Notes: generated by a model from the letters alone, not told the origin. Positions 6,268-13,987 are shown, numbered from the stretch's first letter. The stretch: DNA of 13,987 nucleotides from an uncultured Sphingobacteriia bacterium (GCA_945957225.1 CAMFKK010000022.1:1-13987), one strand, 5' to 3'. Translations and numbers: made by a program.

Positions 6268-6270
6268 ACC

Positions 6271-7188
6271 ATGAATCAGATCCCTGCCAATGACTACCAC
6301 GTGCCTGTATTGTTTCAGGAATGCATTGACGCTTTGGCCATAAAGGCCGATGGGGTTTATGTAGACTGCACTTTTGGTGGCGGTGGTCATAGCAGGGGCA
6401 TTTTGCAACAGCTTGGTCCCAAGGGTAAGCTTTTTGCTTTTGACCAAGACGCCGATGCCAAACAGAATATTCCTGAAGACGATAGGATTGTATTTGTGCC
6501 TGCCAATTTCCGTCACTTACAACGCTTTCTGCGTTTGCACAAAGTGACCAAGGTAGACGGGATTTTGGCTGATCTGGGCGTGAGCAGTTTTCAGTTTGAC
6601 GAGGGTGAGCGTGGTTTTTCTATTCGTTTTGAAGGCCCGCTTGACATGCGGATGGATAGGCGTCAAGCGCTTTCTGCTGCAACCATTATTGCTACATATT
6701 CTGAGCAGCAATTGCACAAATTGTTTGAGCAATATGGCGAGGTGACTAATAGCATCACATTGGCTAAACAGATTGCGCAGCATCGCAAACACTTGCCGGC
6801 AAATACTATTCAACAGTTCAAGGCTTTGATAGCACCAGTAGTAAAAGGCAATCCCAATAAATATTTGGCGCAAGTGTTTCAAGCTTTGAGAATGGAAGTA
6901 AATGACGAGATGGGTGCGCTCAAAGAAATGCTGGAGCAAGTGCCTGCTGTGTTGAATGAAGGAGGAAGAGTGGCCGTGATTACGTTTCACTCTATTGAAG
7001 ACAGAATGGTGAAGAATTTTTTTAAACAAGGAACATTTGAAGAGGTGCAGGATAATCCCTTAATCTCTATAGATAAAGAACAGATTTTAAAAATCATTAC
7101 CAAGAAACCCATCACCGCTTCTGATGAAGAACTGAAGCGCAATAGCAGAAGCAGGAGTGCCAAGCTAAGGGTTGCGGAGCGATGGTAA
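6271..7188 (+). CDS. rsmH: 16S rRNA (cytosine-1402-N4)-methyltransferase RsmH (MraW)
   Basis: S-adenosylmethionine-dependent methylation of N4 of C1402 in the 16S rRNA decoding centre. The 305-residue product has YHVPVLFQECIDAL (9-22), the SAM-binding loop DCTFGGGGHSRGIL (32-44 region), FDQDADA (57-63), ADLGVSSFQFDEGERGFS (100-117), LDMRMD (124-129), QVFQALRMEVNDE (201-213), ITFHSIEDRMVKNFF (237-251) and the C-terminal NSRSRSAKLRVAER signature. Length is normal for the family. It starts 3 bp after mraZ. A 76 bp spacer holding a GC-rich hairpin repeat separates it from the ftsL-like gene, an interruption of an otherwise tight gene order. Confidence 0.97.
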   Translation: MNQIPANDYHVPVLFQECIDALAIKADGVYVDCTFGGGGHSRGILQQLGPKGKLFAFDQDADAKQNIPEDDRIVFVPANFRHLQRFLRLHKVTKVDGILADLGVSSFQFDEGERGFSIRFEGPLDMRMDRRQALSAATIIATYSEQQLHKLFEQYGEVTNSITLAKQIAQHRKHLPANTIQQFKALIAPVVKGNPNKYLAQVFQALRMEVNDEMGALKEMLEQVPAVLNEGGRVAVITFHSIEDRMVKNFFKQGTFEEVQDNPLISIDKEQILKIITKKPITASDEELKRNSRSRSAKLRVAERW

Positions 7189-7202
7189 TGATTCTAAATA
7201 TT

Positions 7203-7244
7203 CCCCTACCGCTTGCGGGAGGAGTGCCCGCAGGGCGGGGTGGG
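7203..7244 (-). repeat. GC-rich dispersed hairpin repeat, copy 2, inside the dcw cluster
   Basis: This 42 bp GC-rich element sits in the rsmH-ftsL spacer, 14 bp after the rsmH stop. It is close to the reverse complement of 1680-1720 over its full length and shares 24 of 27 bases with 3789-3815. Hairpins are CCGC(7209-7212)/GCGG(7215-7218) and GCCC(7226-7229)-gca-GGGC(7233-7236). No T-tract follows, so full termination is unlikely. It could attenuate, block exonucleases or be a processing site. Confidence 0.75.
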
Positions 7245-7264
7245 TTAAAAATAGATAAGAAAAA

Positions 7265-7582
7265 ATGGCTGAACAAACAACCAATACTGCTAGCAACAAA
7301 AACCCTCTAAAGGGGCTATTTAACTATCAGTGGATTGTAAAGAATATTCCCTTTTTTCTTTTTCTGACCGGATTGGCGGTGCTCTATATAGCCAATGGTC
7401 ACAATGCAGATAGGATAGTGCGCAATATCAACAATACCAATAAAGAATTAAAGGAGTTGCAGTTTGAATACAAGACGTTGAAGAGCGAATTGATGTTCAG
7501 AAGTGAAGAGGCGGAAGTGCTAAAAGCCGCTACGCCATTGGGGTTGAAGATCAGTAGGGAGACGCCGCAGAGGTTGAAATAG
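7265..7582 (+). CDS. ftsL: FtsL-like bitopic cell division protein
   Basis: A 105-residue protein with the layout of FtsL: a short polar cytoplasmic tail (1-27), one transmembrane helix at about 28-46 (IPFFLFLTGLAVLYIANGH, 28-46), then a periplasmic coiled-coil-like stretch rich in Asn, Lys, Glu and Leu (about 50-85), ending in LGLKISRETPQRLK. Sequence conservation in FtsL is low, so the call rests on size, topology and position between rsmH and ftsI. It matches the Bacteroidota FtsL-like family I know from this locus. In the divisome FtsL pairs with FtsB and activates septal synthesis. The stop codon TAG overlaps the first base of a GTGAAGA heptamer block, and ftsI follows after 125 bp. Confidence 0.82.
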   Translation: MAEQTTNTASNKNPLKGLFNYQWIVKNIPFFLFLTGLAVLYIANGHNADRIVRNINNTNKELKELQFEYKTLKSELMFRSEEAEVLKAATPLGLKISRETPQRLK

Positions 7583-7650
7583 TGAAGAGATAAAAGTGAA
7601 GAGTGAAGAATGGAAGGAAGAAGTAGAAAGTGAAGAGTGGGAAGAAAAAG
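7582..7650 (+). repeat. GTGAAGA heptamer repeat block A
   Basis: Purine-rich low-complexity spacer between the ftsL-like gene and ftsI. GTGAAGA occurs at 7582, 7596, 7603 and 7630, with a related heptamer GATAAAA at 7589, so the first four units are in strict 7-bp register. Bases 7582-7612 match 12636-12666 at 30 of 31 positions. The block starts on the last base of the ftsL stop codon. No coding or regulatory role is evident. Confidence 0.7.
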
Positions 7651-7686
7651 TTTAGAGTTTTTAGTTGATACAATAGTTTTTAATCT

Positions 7687-7698
7687 GGTTGAACAACC
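7687..7698. repeat. short dyad before ftsI
   Basis: GGTTG (7687-7691) and CAACC (7694-7698) form a perfect 5-bp inverted repeat around AA, nine bases before the ftsI ATG. The loop is only two bases, so a small protein site is as likely as a hairpin. It may also be coincidence. Confidence 0.25.
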
Positions 7699-7707
7699 GT
7701 ACCGTAC

Positions 7708-9813
7708 ATGGAAGTGAAGCGCGACATACTCTGGAGGGTCTATCTCAGTTATATACTGGTGATAGGGGTCTGCATCGCCATCTTTGGAAAAGCGGTGTAC
7801 ATTCAGCAGGTGCAGGGCGCACACTGGAGAAGCATGAGCGATAGTTTGCACCAGCGCATTGATTCTATTGAAGCAGAACGTGGCACCATCTATAGTGAAG
7901 ACGGACAAATGCTTAGTACCAGCATTCCCCAATTTGATTTATTCATAGATTTTCGCGTGGAATGGTTACACGAAAAAAGTGGCATTCACTTCCGCGAAAA
8001 TCTAGACTCCCTCTCCTTCTATCTCTCCAATCTTTTCAAAGACCGTACCGTAGATGGTTACAAGCAATGGTTGATGGAGGCGTATAAAGACAATGAGCCT
8101 TATCTGGAATTACACAAGAAAACATCTTATAGAGAATACGAACAACTCAGAAAATTTCCACTCTTTAAAGAGGGTAGATATAAAAGCGGTTTGATTGTCA
8201 ATGAAAGAAATATTCGCCTCAATCCTTATGGCATTCTGGCTTTTAGAACCATTGGACTTGATAGAGCTTCTTCTAAAGTGGGTTTAGAAAAAACCTATGA
8301 TAGTTTATTAAAGGGGAGAGAGGGAAAACAATGGGTAAGAACCATTGCGGGTGGTGTAAAAGTGCCCATCAATGATGACTATATTATTGAACCGGAAACA
8401 GGTAAAGACATTGTAAGCACCATTGATGTATTTATCCAAGAGATAGCAGAGAATGCTCTCATGAAGATGATGGAGAAGAATGAAGCTGAGCATGGTTGTG
8501 CCATTGTCATGGAAGTAAAGACTGGTAAAATTAAAGCCATAGCCAACCTGGGTAAAAAGTCAAATGGCGGTTATTGGGAAGATTATAATTATGCCATTTC
8601 TACTACCGAGCCTGGATCTACTTTCAAGTTGGCTACCATGATGGCTTTGTTAGAAGACAAAAAGATCAGCCTCAATACTATGGTAGATCTAGAAGGTGGT
8701 ATCTGGAGGGTGGCTGGTCAAACCGTGTACGATTCAGAGCAATCGGGTCATAGAGGTGTAACTGCTAAGCAGGCTTTTGAACTGAGTTCCAATGTGGGTA
8801 TGGCCAAATTGGTATCAGCTTATTATAGTGGACAACCTTCTCAATTTATCAATCGCTTAAAGCAAATGCAGATGGATACCCTTACTGGGATTGATTTGGT
8901 TGGAGAGGGGCGTTCTACCATTTTTAAACCAGGTCAAAGAATGTGGGGACCAACCACCATGCCTTGGATGGCATTTGGTTATAACCTACAGATCTCTCCA
9001 TTGCAAACCCTGGCTTTATACAATGCCGTGGCTAACCAAGGAAAAATGATGCGTCCCTATTTAGTGTCTAGTGTTAGAGAAGAAGGGGTGCTTTTGAAAA
9101 ATATGGATCCCGTAGTAGTGCGTGAAAAAGTTTGCAGTGACCAGACACTTTCTCAATTGAAAGAGTGTTTAGAAGGGGTTTGTATAGAGGGTACAGCAAA
9201 AGAATTGTTTAAGAATAGTTTGTTTCCAGTTGCAGGAAAAACAGGTACTGCCTTGGTGGCTAATGGTAATAAGGGCTACGCCGATAAAATTTATCAATCC
9301 TCTTTTGCCGGTTATTTTCCTGCAGATAATCCACAATACACATGTATTGTAGTCATTAAGAATAAGCCACATGCAGCAGTATTCTATGGCGCATCTGTTG
9401 CGGGTCCTGTGTTCAAAGAAATTGCTGACCGCTTATATAGTACCTATGTAAAAGGGGGCAAAAACGAGTTGAATAAAAAACTCTTGGATAGTTCTATCAT
9501 GAATTATGCAGGTGCCAAAAAAGACATGGCTAGGGTCATGGGCAAATTAAAAATGAGCTTTAGGGATTCAGCTTCTAATGCAGCTTATGTAGCTGTTAAA
9601 GGAGATGCGCGTGACTTGGTAGTCACCGCAAAATCAACACCCTTAAACCTGATGCCTGAATTAAATGGCATGGGTTTAAAAGACGCAGTGTATGTATGTG
9701 AGAACATGGGTCTAAAATTAAATATTCGCGGGAAGGGAAAAGTAATGGCGCAATCCATTACAGCTGGTCTTCCTGTGGTGAAAGGTCAATTGGTAGAAGT
9801 AGAACTTAATTAA
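7708..9813 (+). CDS. ftsI: class B penicillin-binding protein with PASTA domain (division transpeptidase FtsI/PBP3)
   Basis: Septal peptidoglycan transpeptidase that cross-links stem peptides during division; the target class of beta-lactams. The 701-residue product has a short cytoplasmic tail, one transmembrane anchor (about 11-31), a PBP dimer/pedestal domain beginning at ERGTIYSEDGQML (57-69), and a transpeptidase domain with all three catalytic motifs: EPGSTFK with nucleophile Ser304 and Lys307, SSN (360-362) and KTG (511-513). A C-terminal PASTA domain (about 643-701) makes it SpoVD-like, a form usual in Bacteroidota. An in-frame stop lies just upstream of the ATG at 7708, so no earlier start is possible nearby. 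murE begins 6 bp after its stop. The upstream spacer contains the heptamer repeat and a short dyad. Confidence 0.95.
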   Translation: MEVKRDILWRVYLSYILVIGVCIAIFGKAVYIQQVQGAHWRSMSDSLHQRIDSIEAERGTIYSEDGQMLSTSIPQFDLFIDFRVEWLHEKSGIHFRENLDSLSFYLSNLFKDRTVDGYKQWLMEAYKDNEPYLELHKKTSYREYEQLRKFPLFKEGRYKSGLIVNERNIRLNPYGILAFRTIGLDRASSKVGLEKTYDSLLKGREGKQWVRTIAGGVKVPINDDYIIEPETGKDIVSTIDVFIQEIAENALMKMMEKNEAEHGCAIVMEVKTGKIKAIANLGKKSNGGYWEDYNYAISTTEPGSTFKLATMMALLEDKKISLNTMVDLEGGIWRVAGQTVYDSEQSGHRGVTAKQAFELSSNVGMAKLVSAYYSGQPSQFINRLKQMQMDTLTGIDLVGEGRSTIFKPGQRMWGPTTMPWMAFGYNLQISPLQTLALYNAVANQGKMMRPYLVSSVREEGVLLKNMDPVVVREKVCSDQTLSQLKECLEGVCIEGTAKELFKNSLFPVAGKTGTALVANGNKGYADKIYQSSFAGYFPADNPQYTCIVVIKNKPHAAVFYGASVAGPVFKEIADRLYSTYVKGGKNELNKKLLDSSIMNYAGAKKDMARVMGKLKMSFRDSASNAAYVAVKGDARDLVVTAKSTPLNLMPELNGMGLKDAVYVCENMGLKLNIRGKGKVMAQSITAGLPVVKGQLVEVELN

Positions 9814-9819
9814 TAACTA

Positions 9820-11283
9820 ATGGCTAAGCTGCAAGACATATTGTACAAAGTACACCTAAAAGAAGTGCATGGTAGTACTGGTTTAGATGTGTCCGGTATA
9901 CAAATTGATTCACGCAAAGTGACTACTGACAATGTATTTGTAGCCATCAAAGGTGAATTAAGCGATGGTCATAATTATATTGGCAAAGCCATTGAATTAG
10001 GTGCTGTTGCTATTGTTTGTGAAGACTTGCCTGCACTATTTCATGATGGAATCACTTATTTGCAAGTAGCCAATAGTCATGAAGCCGTAGCATATATGGC
10101 CCATGAGTTTTATGGTGCACCAAGCAAACAGTTAAAATTGGTGGGTGTTACGGGAACCAATGGTAAGACAACTATTGCAACGGTATTATTCAAATTATTT
10201 ACCCAATTGGGTTATACCTGCGGATTGGTGAGCACCGTGCAAAACCAAATTGCAGATCAGATTATTCCATCAACCCATACCACACCAGACGCGGTAAGCT
10301 TGAATGCCTTATTGCGCCAAATGCTAGACGCTGGCTGTACCCATGTTTTCATGGAATGTAGCAGTCATGCTATTCACCAGCATAGGATAACAGGACTGGA
10401 ATTTACCGGTGCTTTGTTTAGCAATATCACCCATGACCATTTGGATTACCACAAAACTTTTGAAGCCTATATCAAGGCTAAGAAAACTTTTTTTGATAAC
10501 CTGAGCGCATCGGCTTTTGCCATATCTAATGCTGATGACAAGCGTGGTGCTGTCATGTTGCAAAACACTGCCGCCAAACAATATTACTATGGTCTAAAAA
10601 CCATGTCCGCTTTTAAGGGGAAGATCTTGGAGAACGGTTTGCAAGGTTTGGTGATGACGGTGAATGAGAAAGAAGTGCATTTTATGCTCATTGGAGAATT
10701 CAATGCCTACAATATTCTAGCTATCTATGGAGCAGCTGTTTGCTTGGGTGAAAATCCAGAACAGGTACTTACTGTCTTAAGTTCCTTAAGTAGCGCAGAA
10801 GGAAGATTTGATTATATCATTAGTGCAAATAAAGTGATTGGTATAGTGGATTATGCGCATACACCAGATGCTTTGGAAAATGTGTTAGGTACTATTAAAA
10901 AATTGCGCAAAGGTTATGAGCAAGTGATTACCGTTGTGGGTTGCGGTGGCGATAGAGACAAAACCAAAAGACCCATCATGGCAGAAGTTGCTGCTAGCTT
11001 GAGTGATAAATTGATTCTAACCAGTGATAATCCCAGAACAGAAGACCCTGAACAGATCTTAAGAGATATGGAAGCGGGTTTGAATTCTTCAGCAAAAAGA
11101 AAGACGGTAACCATTGCAGATAGAAGAGAAGCCATTAGCCAAGCGGTTAAATTGGCCAAACCTGAAGACATTATCCTGATTGCCGGAAAAGGTCATGAAA
11201 AATACCAAGACATCCAAGGTGTGAAACACGCTTTTGATGACAAAGCCATTTTAAAAGAACTGTTTCAATCACCCACTAGATAA
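9820..11283 (+). CDS. murE: UDP-MurNAc-L-Ala-D-Glu:meso-diaminopimelate ligase (MurE)
   Basis: Cytoplasmic ATP-dependent ligase adding the third residue of the peptidoglycan stem peptide. In the 487-residue product, the N-terminal UDP-binding domain includes IQIDSRKVTTDNVFVAIKG (27-45). The central domain has the P-loop GTNGKTT (112-118), the substrate loop STHTTPDA (151-158), MECSSHAI and NITHDHLDYH (202-211), and the lysine expected to be carbamylated (Lys221 in YIKAKK). The C-terminal domain has VDYAHTPDALENVL and DNPRTEDP. The DNPR motif (403-406) is the known mark of specificity for meso-diaminopimelate rather than lysine, so this organism should have A1-gamma type peptidoglycan. It lies 6 bp after ftsI and 9 bp before mraY, and no murF follows it, as is usual for Bacteroidota. 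Confidence 0.97.
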   Translation: MAKLQDILYKVHLKEVHGSTGLDVSGIQIDSRKVTTDNVFVAIKGELSDGHNYIGKAIELGAVAIVCEDLPALFHDGITYLQVANSHEAVAYMAHEFYGAPSKQLKLVGVTGTNGKTTIATVLFKLFTQLGYTCGLVSTVQNQIADQIIPSTHTTPDAVSLNALLRQMLDAGCTHVFMECSSHAIHQHRITGLEFTGALFSNITHDHLDYHKTFEAYIKAKKTFFDNLSASAFAISNADDKRGAVMLQNTAAKQYYYGLKTMSAFKGKILENGLQGLVMTVNEKEVHFMLIGEFNAYNILAIYGAAVCLGENPEQVLTVLSSLSSAEGRFDYIISANKVIGIVDYAHTPDALENVLGTIKKLRKGYEQVITVVGCGGDRDKTKRPIMAEVAASLSDKLILTSDNPRTEDPEQILRDMEAGLNSSAKRKTVTIADRREAISQAVKLAKPEDIILIAGKGHEKYQDIQGVKHAFDDKAILKELFQSPTR

Positions 11284-11292
11284 TCAACCACT

Positions 11293-12603
11293 ATGTTATA
11301 CTATTTGTTTAATTGGCTAAATAAATCCTACCATATTCCTGGAGCAGGTCTCTTTCAATTCCTGTCTTTTAGAATTGCCATGGCAGTAGTGTTTTCATTG
11401 CTGATTGCAACTGTCTATGGTAAGCGATTGATCATGTTATTAAAAAGACACCAGATAGGTGAATCTGTTAGAGAACTTGGTTTGGCTGGTGAACAACAAA
11501 AGAAAGGAACACCAACCATGGGTGGGATCATCATCCTTGTGAGCATCTTGATTCCTACAATACTATTTGCCAACCTAGACAAAGTCTATATCCGTTTGAT
11601 GGTACTTTGTACTGTATGGTTGGGGATTATTGGTTTCTTGGATGACTATTTTAAAATTCGTGCCCGTAAAGAAGCTCAAAGCAAAGGTGAAGCATACAAG
11701 AAAAAAGACAGTGATGGTTTGGCAGGATTGTCAAAAATCATTGGTCAGGTTGGTTTGGGAGCCATTATTGGACTAACCTTATATTTTAGCAATGCGGTTA
11801 CGGTAGAAAGAGAAGTAATTACCAGTCCACAAGCGCAATTGCAAAAAGGAGAAAGACTGGCCAAGGATAGCAATGTGATTGTGAAAAATATCAACGGTGT
11901 AGAAAAACGATTTGTAAAAGTAAAAACACCCATTACCACCATTCCCTTTGTCAAAAATCACGAATTCAATTATAGCCGTTTACTTACTTGGATTGGTCCT
12001 GGTGCTGAAAAATTTACCTGGGTGGTTTATGTGTTGATTGTGATTTTTATAGTGACTGCGGTATCAAATGGTTCTAACCTAACCGATGGTTTGGATGGAT
12101 TGGCAGCAGGTGTTAGTGCCATTATTGGAGCGGGTATTGGTGTCTTTGTCTATGTAAGTGGTAACTATGTCTTTGCCGATTATTTTGACGTCATGTATAT
12201 TCCCAACCTTGGAGAGCTATCCATTTTTGTGGGAGCATTTGTAGGGGCTTGTATTGGATTTCTCTGGTACAATGCCTATCCCGCGCAAGTCTTTATGGGT
12301 GATACTGGAAGTCTAGCACTAGGAGGTATTATTGCTTCACTAGCATTTATTGTTCGCAAAGAATTGATGATCCCCATTTTCTGCGGTGTATTCTTAATTG
12401 AAGATTTGAGTGTTATTATACAAGTGAGTTATTTCAAATACACCAAGAAGAAATATGGAGAAGGAAGAAGGGTATTCTTGATGAGCCCGCTGCACCATCA
12501 CTATCAGAAAAAAGGATTTCACGAGAATAAGATTGCGTTCCGTTTTTGGATCATCACCATCCTGCTAGTGGTAGCGAGCATAGTAACGCTTAAGATTAGA
12601 TAG
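11293..12603 (+). CDS. mraY: phospho-N-acetylmuramoyl-pentapeptide transferase (MraY) with an extra loop
   Basis: Integral membrane enzyme that transfers phospho-MurNAc-pentapeptide from UDP to undecaprenyl phosphate, making lipid I. The 436-residue product is polytopic and has the active-site motifs KKGTPTMGG (70-78), LDDYFK (116-121), NGSNLTDGLDGLA (259-271), VFMGDTGSLALGG (333-345) and the SPLHHHYQKKG magnesium/uridine motif (398-408). It is about 75 residues longer than E. coli MraY (360). Most of the difference is a polar stretch at about 171-227 (VEREVITSPQ through KNHEFNY) between transmembrane segments, which I believe is common in Bacteroidota MraY proteins. The start at 11293 is 9 bp after murE. 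After the stop comes a 102 bp heptamer-rich spacer before murD. Confidence 0.96.
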   Translation: MLYYLFNWLNKSYHIPGAGLFQFLSFRIAMAVVFSLLIATVYGKRLIMLLKRHQIGESVRELGLAGEQQKKGTPTMGGIIILVSILIPTILFANLDKVYIRLMVLCTVWLGIIGFLDDYFKIRARKEAQSKGEAYKKKDSDGLAGLSKIIGQVGLGAIIGLTLYFSNAVTVEREVITSPQAQLQKGERLAKDSNVIVKNINGVEKRFVKVKTPITTIPFVKNHEFNYSRLLTWIGPGAEKFTWVVYVLIVIFIVTAVSNGSNLTDGLDGLAAGVSAIIGAGIGVFVYVSGNYVFADYFDVMYIPNLGELSIFVGAFVGACIGFLWYNAYPAQVFMGDTGSLALGGIIASLAFIVRKELMIPIFCGVFLIEDLSVIIQVSYFKYTKKKYGEGRRVFLMSPLHHHYQKKGFHENKIAFRFWIITILLVVASIVTLKIR

Positions 12604-12605
12604 AA

Positions 12606-12680
12606 GTGAAGAGTGAAGGAAGAAGATAGTGAAGAGTGAAGAGATAAGAGTGAAGAGTGAAGAATGTGAGGAAGAAGAAA
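12606..12680 (+). repeat. GTGAAGA heptamer repeat block B
   Basis: Spacer between mraY and murD, built of GTGAAGA at 12606, 12629, 12636, 12650 and 12657, plus variants GTGAAGG (12613) and GATAAGA (12643). Bases 12636-12666 match block A (7582-7612) at 30 of 31 positions, including the variant heptamer in the same relative place. This points to one element copied to two spacers, not independent slippage. It begins 3 bp after the mraY stop. Confidence 0.72.
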
Positions 12681-12705
12681 GTTTAAAAATTGAAGAAAAA
12701 GCAAA

Positions 12706-13987
12706 ATGAACACAAATAGCAAACAACACAGATTAGTGATACTTGGCTCTGGAGAGAGCGGGGTAGGTGCTGCTTTGTTGGGTAAGCAAAAGGGCTATGA
12801 AGTGTTTGTAAGCGATGGGGGCAAAATCAAGGATGGCTATAAAAAAGAATTAGAAGCAGCAGGAATAGCTTTTGAAGAAGGTGGCCATACGGAAGCCTTG
12901 GTCTTGAATGCAGACGAGGTTTGTAAGAGTCCTGGGATTCCAGAGAAAGCGGAGATGGTTAAGAAGATTCGTGCCAAAGGGATTCAAGTGATTAGTGAAA
13001 TAGAATTGGCTTATCGTTTTAAAGGTGATAGCAAGATTATTGCCATCACGGGTAGTAACGGTAAGAGCACCACCACTTCACTCATTTATCATATCTGTAT
13101 TACCGCTGGATTGGATGCTGCTTTGGTTGGGAATATTGGATACAGTTTTGCCAAACAAATAGCGGAAGCACCCAAAGCATGGTATATAGCAGAAATCAGT
13201 TCTTTTCAATTAGACGATATCATCACATTTAGACCAGATGTTTCTGTCCTACTCAATATTACAGAAGACCATTTGGATAGATACGAATACAAATTTGAAA
13301 ACTATATCAACAGCAAATTCAAGATCATTCAGAATCAGACCATGGAAGACCATTTTATCTACTGTCTGGATGATGAAATTATCACTAGCAAATTGTCAAC
13401 CCTTATACTACCTACTAACCCATTACCATTCTCTATGAAACAAGAACTTAAAAAAGGCGGCTACATTAAAGGCGATCAGATGATGCTAAGAATCCAAGAA
13501 GAAAGAGTAAGCATGAGTATTTATGACTTTGCTTTAAAAGGCAAGCACAACAACTACAACACTATGGCAGCAGGAATCGCAGCCGCAACAATCGGCATTA
13601 GAAAAGAAAAGATCAGAGAAGCCGTGAAGAATTTTCACAGCCTGGAGCACAGAATGGAGTTTGTAGCCATGGTGCGTGGTGTTGAATTTATCAATGACAG
13701 TAAAGCTACCAATGTAAACAGCACTTGGTATGCGTTAGAGAGTATGAACAAGCCAACGGTTTTGGTATTAGGTGGTACGGACAAGGGGAATGACTATGGG
13801 TTGATTGCGGATCTGGTAAAGGATAAGGTAAAGGCAATTGTTTGCATGGGTGTAGACAATCAGAAAATCATTGCCGCATTTAAAGACTTGGTGCCAGTGA
13901 TTATAGAAACAGATAGTGCTAAAAAAGCAGTAAATGCTTCTTTTAAATTGGCTGAAAAAGGTGATGTGGTGTTATTGAGTCCAGCTT
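12706..13987 (+). CDS. murD: UDP-MurNAc-L-alanine:D-glutamate ligase (MurD), 3' end cut by the window edge
   Basis: Cytoplasmic ATP-dependent ligase adding D-glutamate, the second stem-peptide residue. The frame is open from the ATG at 12706 to the window end (427 full codons), with no stop or frameshift. The N-terminal UDP-binding domain starts LVILGSGESGVGAALLG (10-26), followed by CKSPGIP (73-79). The central domain has the P-loop TGSNGKSTT (115-123), NIG (143-145), EISSFQLD (163-170), NITEDHLDR (184-192) and the lysine expected to be carbamylated (Lys204 in YINSKFK). The C-terminal domain has KGKHNNYN, HRMEFV, INDSKATN and LGGTDKGNDY. The last readable residues, VLLSPA, are the start of the conserved LLSPACASFD motif, so only some 20-30 residues should be missing. 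Its upstream spacer holds heptamer block B. Confidence 0.95.
   Translation, partial: MNTNSKQHRLVILGSGESGVGAALLGKQKGYEVFVSDGGKIKDGYKKELEAAGIAFEEGGHTEALVLNADEVCKSPGIPEKAEMVKKIRAKGIQVISEIELAYRFKGDSKIIAITGSNGKSTTTSLIYHICITAGLDAALVGNIGYSFAKQIAEAPKAWYIAEISSFQLDDIITFRPDVSVLLNITEDHLDRYEYKFENYINSKFKIIQNQTMEDHFIYCLDDEIITSKLSTLILPTNPLPFSMKQELKKGGYIKGDQMMLRIQEERVSMSIYDFALKGKHNNYNTMAAGIAAATIGIRKEKIREAVKNFHSLEHRMEFVAMVRGVEFINDSKATNVNSTWYALESMNKPTVLVLGGTDKGNDYGLIADLVKDKVKAIVCMGVDNQKIIAAFKDLVPVIIETDSAKKAVNASFKLAEKGDVVLLSPA

Noticed and set aside
6517..7029. A 170-residue antisense open frame within rsmH
   Set aside because: Antisense shadow of a clearly conserved gene. Its composition (many His, Ser and Cys) is typical of antisense translation.
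7399..7932. A 177-residue antisense frame spanning ftsL, the spacer and the start of ftsI
   Set aside because: It depends on the heptamer repeat reading as Leu/Ser-rich peptide and opposes two well-supported genes.
13238..13438. A 66-residue plus-strand open frame near the right end
   Set aside because: It lies wholly inside murD in a different frame, and the murD frame is continuous and conserved there.

Overview
The window reads as a chromosomal segment from a Bacteroidota bacterium, most likely a Chitinophagaceae-type genome. This is an inference from four things: the order mraZ-rsmH-ftsL-ftsI-murE-mraY-murD with no murF between murE and mraY, a PASTA-tailed division transpeptidase, an enlarged MraY, and the absence of clear Shine-Dalgarno sequences before the genes. 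All coding regions look intact apart from the two genes cut by the window edges. I see no tRNA, rRNA, transposase, phage gene or CRISPR array.

Left part (1-3727): the 3' portion of a GDP-L-fucose synthase gene is followed after 3 bp by a membrane-anchored M48 metalloprotease gene. A YqgE/AlgH-family gene converges on that pair, and a sensor histidine kinase with no response regulator in the window diverges from it.

Middle (3728-5799): a 418 bp convergent gap holds a GC-rich dispersed repeat and five 36-bp tandem units, each carrying a hairpin-forming palindrome. Then comes queA (tRNA queuosine synthesis) on the minus strand. The 295 bp divergent gap between queA and mraZ is dense in signals. 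It has two perfect DnaA boxes plus helically phased near-boxes, a 20-bp dyad, four GTG boxes at exact 10-bp spacing in front of mraZ (a likely MraZ autoregulatory operator), and a pair of matching GTGGT boxes facing queA.

Right part (5800-13987): the first seven genes of the division and cell wall (dcw) cluster all point the same way: mraZ (regulator), rsmH (16S rRNA methyltransferase), ftsL-like (divisome bitopic protein), ftsI (septal transpeptidase), murE (meso-diaminopimelate-adding ligase), mraY (lipid I synthesis) and murD (D-glutamate-adding ligase, cut by the right edge). Together they make the peptidoglycan precursor and cross-link it at the septum. Gene junctions are either very tight (3, 6 and 9 bp) or are spacers of 76, 125 and 102 bp. 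Each of the three long spacers is largely occupied by a repeat element: one GC-rich hairpin repeat and two blocks of the heptamer GTGAAGA.

The most interesting content is non-coding: the DnaA-box/MraZ-box region, the 36-bp palindrome array, the three-copy GC-rich repeat with a compensatory base-pair change, and the recurrent heptamer spacers. No obviously new protein system is present; the proteins belong to known families.
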